A DNA stretch of 32,410 bases from the NCBI GenBank assembly GCA_003614735.1, contig KZ992548.1, positions 1-32,410 of the forward strand. Reading direction: 5' to 3'. The translations under genes were made by a program, and so were the position numbers. Below the pieces are notes generated by a model. It saw only the letters and a list, made by a program, of their open reading frames with translations. It was not told the origin of the DNA and did no database searches. This stretch comes from Thamnocephalis sphaerospora. Its lineage: Eukaryota > Zoopagomycota > Zoopagomycetes > Zoopagales > Sigmoideomycetaceae. Below are positions 28,861-32,410 of this stretch, piece after piece. Positions within the stretch are counted from its first letter, which is position 1. The number at the start of each line of letters is the position of its first letter.

Positions 28861-32410
<3,550 letters not shown>

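Overview
The window is a gene-dense eukaryotic locus, almost certainly from an early-diverging fungus. The housekeeping proteins (SOF1/DCAF13, NOC2, CSA/ERCC8, SPO11, LSM1, a G-patch/C2H2 protein, TTC1, an ABCC transporter) are cut by many short introns of about 46-92 nt, usually with GTRNGN donors and a GCTAAC-like branch point just before the acceptor. F-box paralogues and a secreted Pro/Cys/Lys-rich protein also fit a fungus. A Zoopagomycota-like lineage is a guess from gene style only. Exon maps were built by hand: every junction was required to keep phase and to rebuild a conserved protein where one is known.

Layout, left to right. 1-1480 (-): DCAF13/SOF1, running off the left edge. 1745-5029 (+): NOC2, 17 exons, sharing a 264-bp divergent promoter with DCAF13. 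5193-7102 (-): ERCC8/CSA, 11 exons. 7279-8976 (-): intronless F-box protein, paralogous to the one at 27200-28711. 10320-11936 (+): secreted Pro/Cys/Lys-rich repeat protein with a TATA box. 12771-13364 (+): intronless protein made entirely of fourteen tandem 14-residue repeats, preceded by a direct duplication of about 140 bp. 13642-14535: two tentative small genes. 15255-18031 (+): a three-module protein and a one-module relative, of no family I can name securely. 18590-20400 (+): SPO11 in 14 exons, invisible to ORF scanning. 20622-21189 (-): LSM1. 21339-22683 (+): G-patch/C2H2 protein. 22787-23761 (+): TTC1-like TPR protein. 24665-26406 (+): secreted calcineurin-like phosphatase. 27200-28711 (+): second F-box protein. 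28861-32410 (-): C-terminal part of an ABCC transporter, running off the right edge.

Two kinds of gene alternate. Conserved RNA, ribosome, repair and meiosis genes are intron-rich, and several lie in tight divergent or convergent pairs (DCAF13/NOC2 both make ribosomes; LSM1 diverges from the G-patch gene). Lineage-specific genes have few or no introns, often have a TATA box and wider flanks, and include the unusual proteins. The best candidates for something undescribed are the 14-residue repeat protein with its duplicated upstream region and the 15255-18031 module family. A cluster of GC-AG introns and several micro-exons, including a start codon alone on its exon and a 15-nt exon encoding the SPO11 GKGYP motif, are notable for gene structure.
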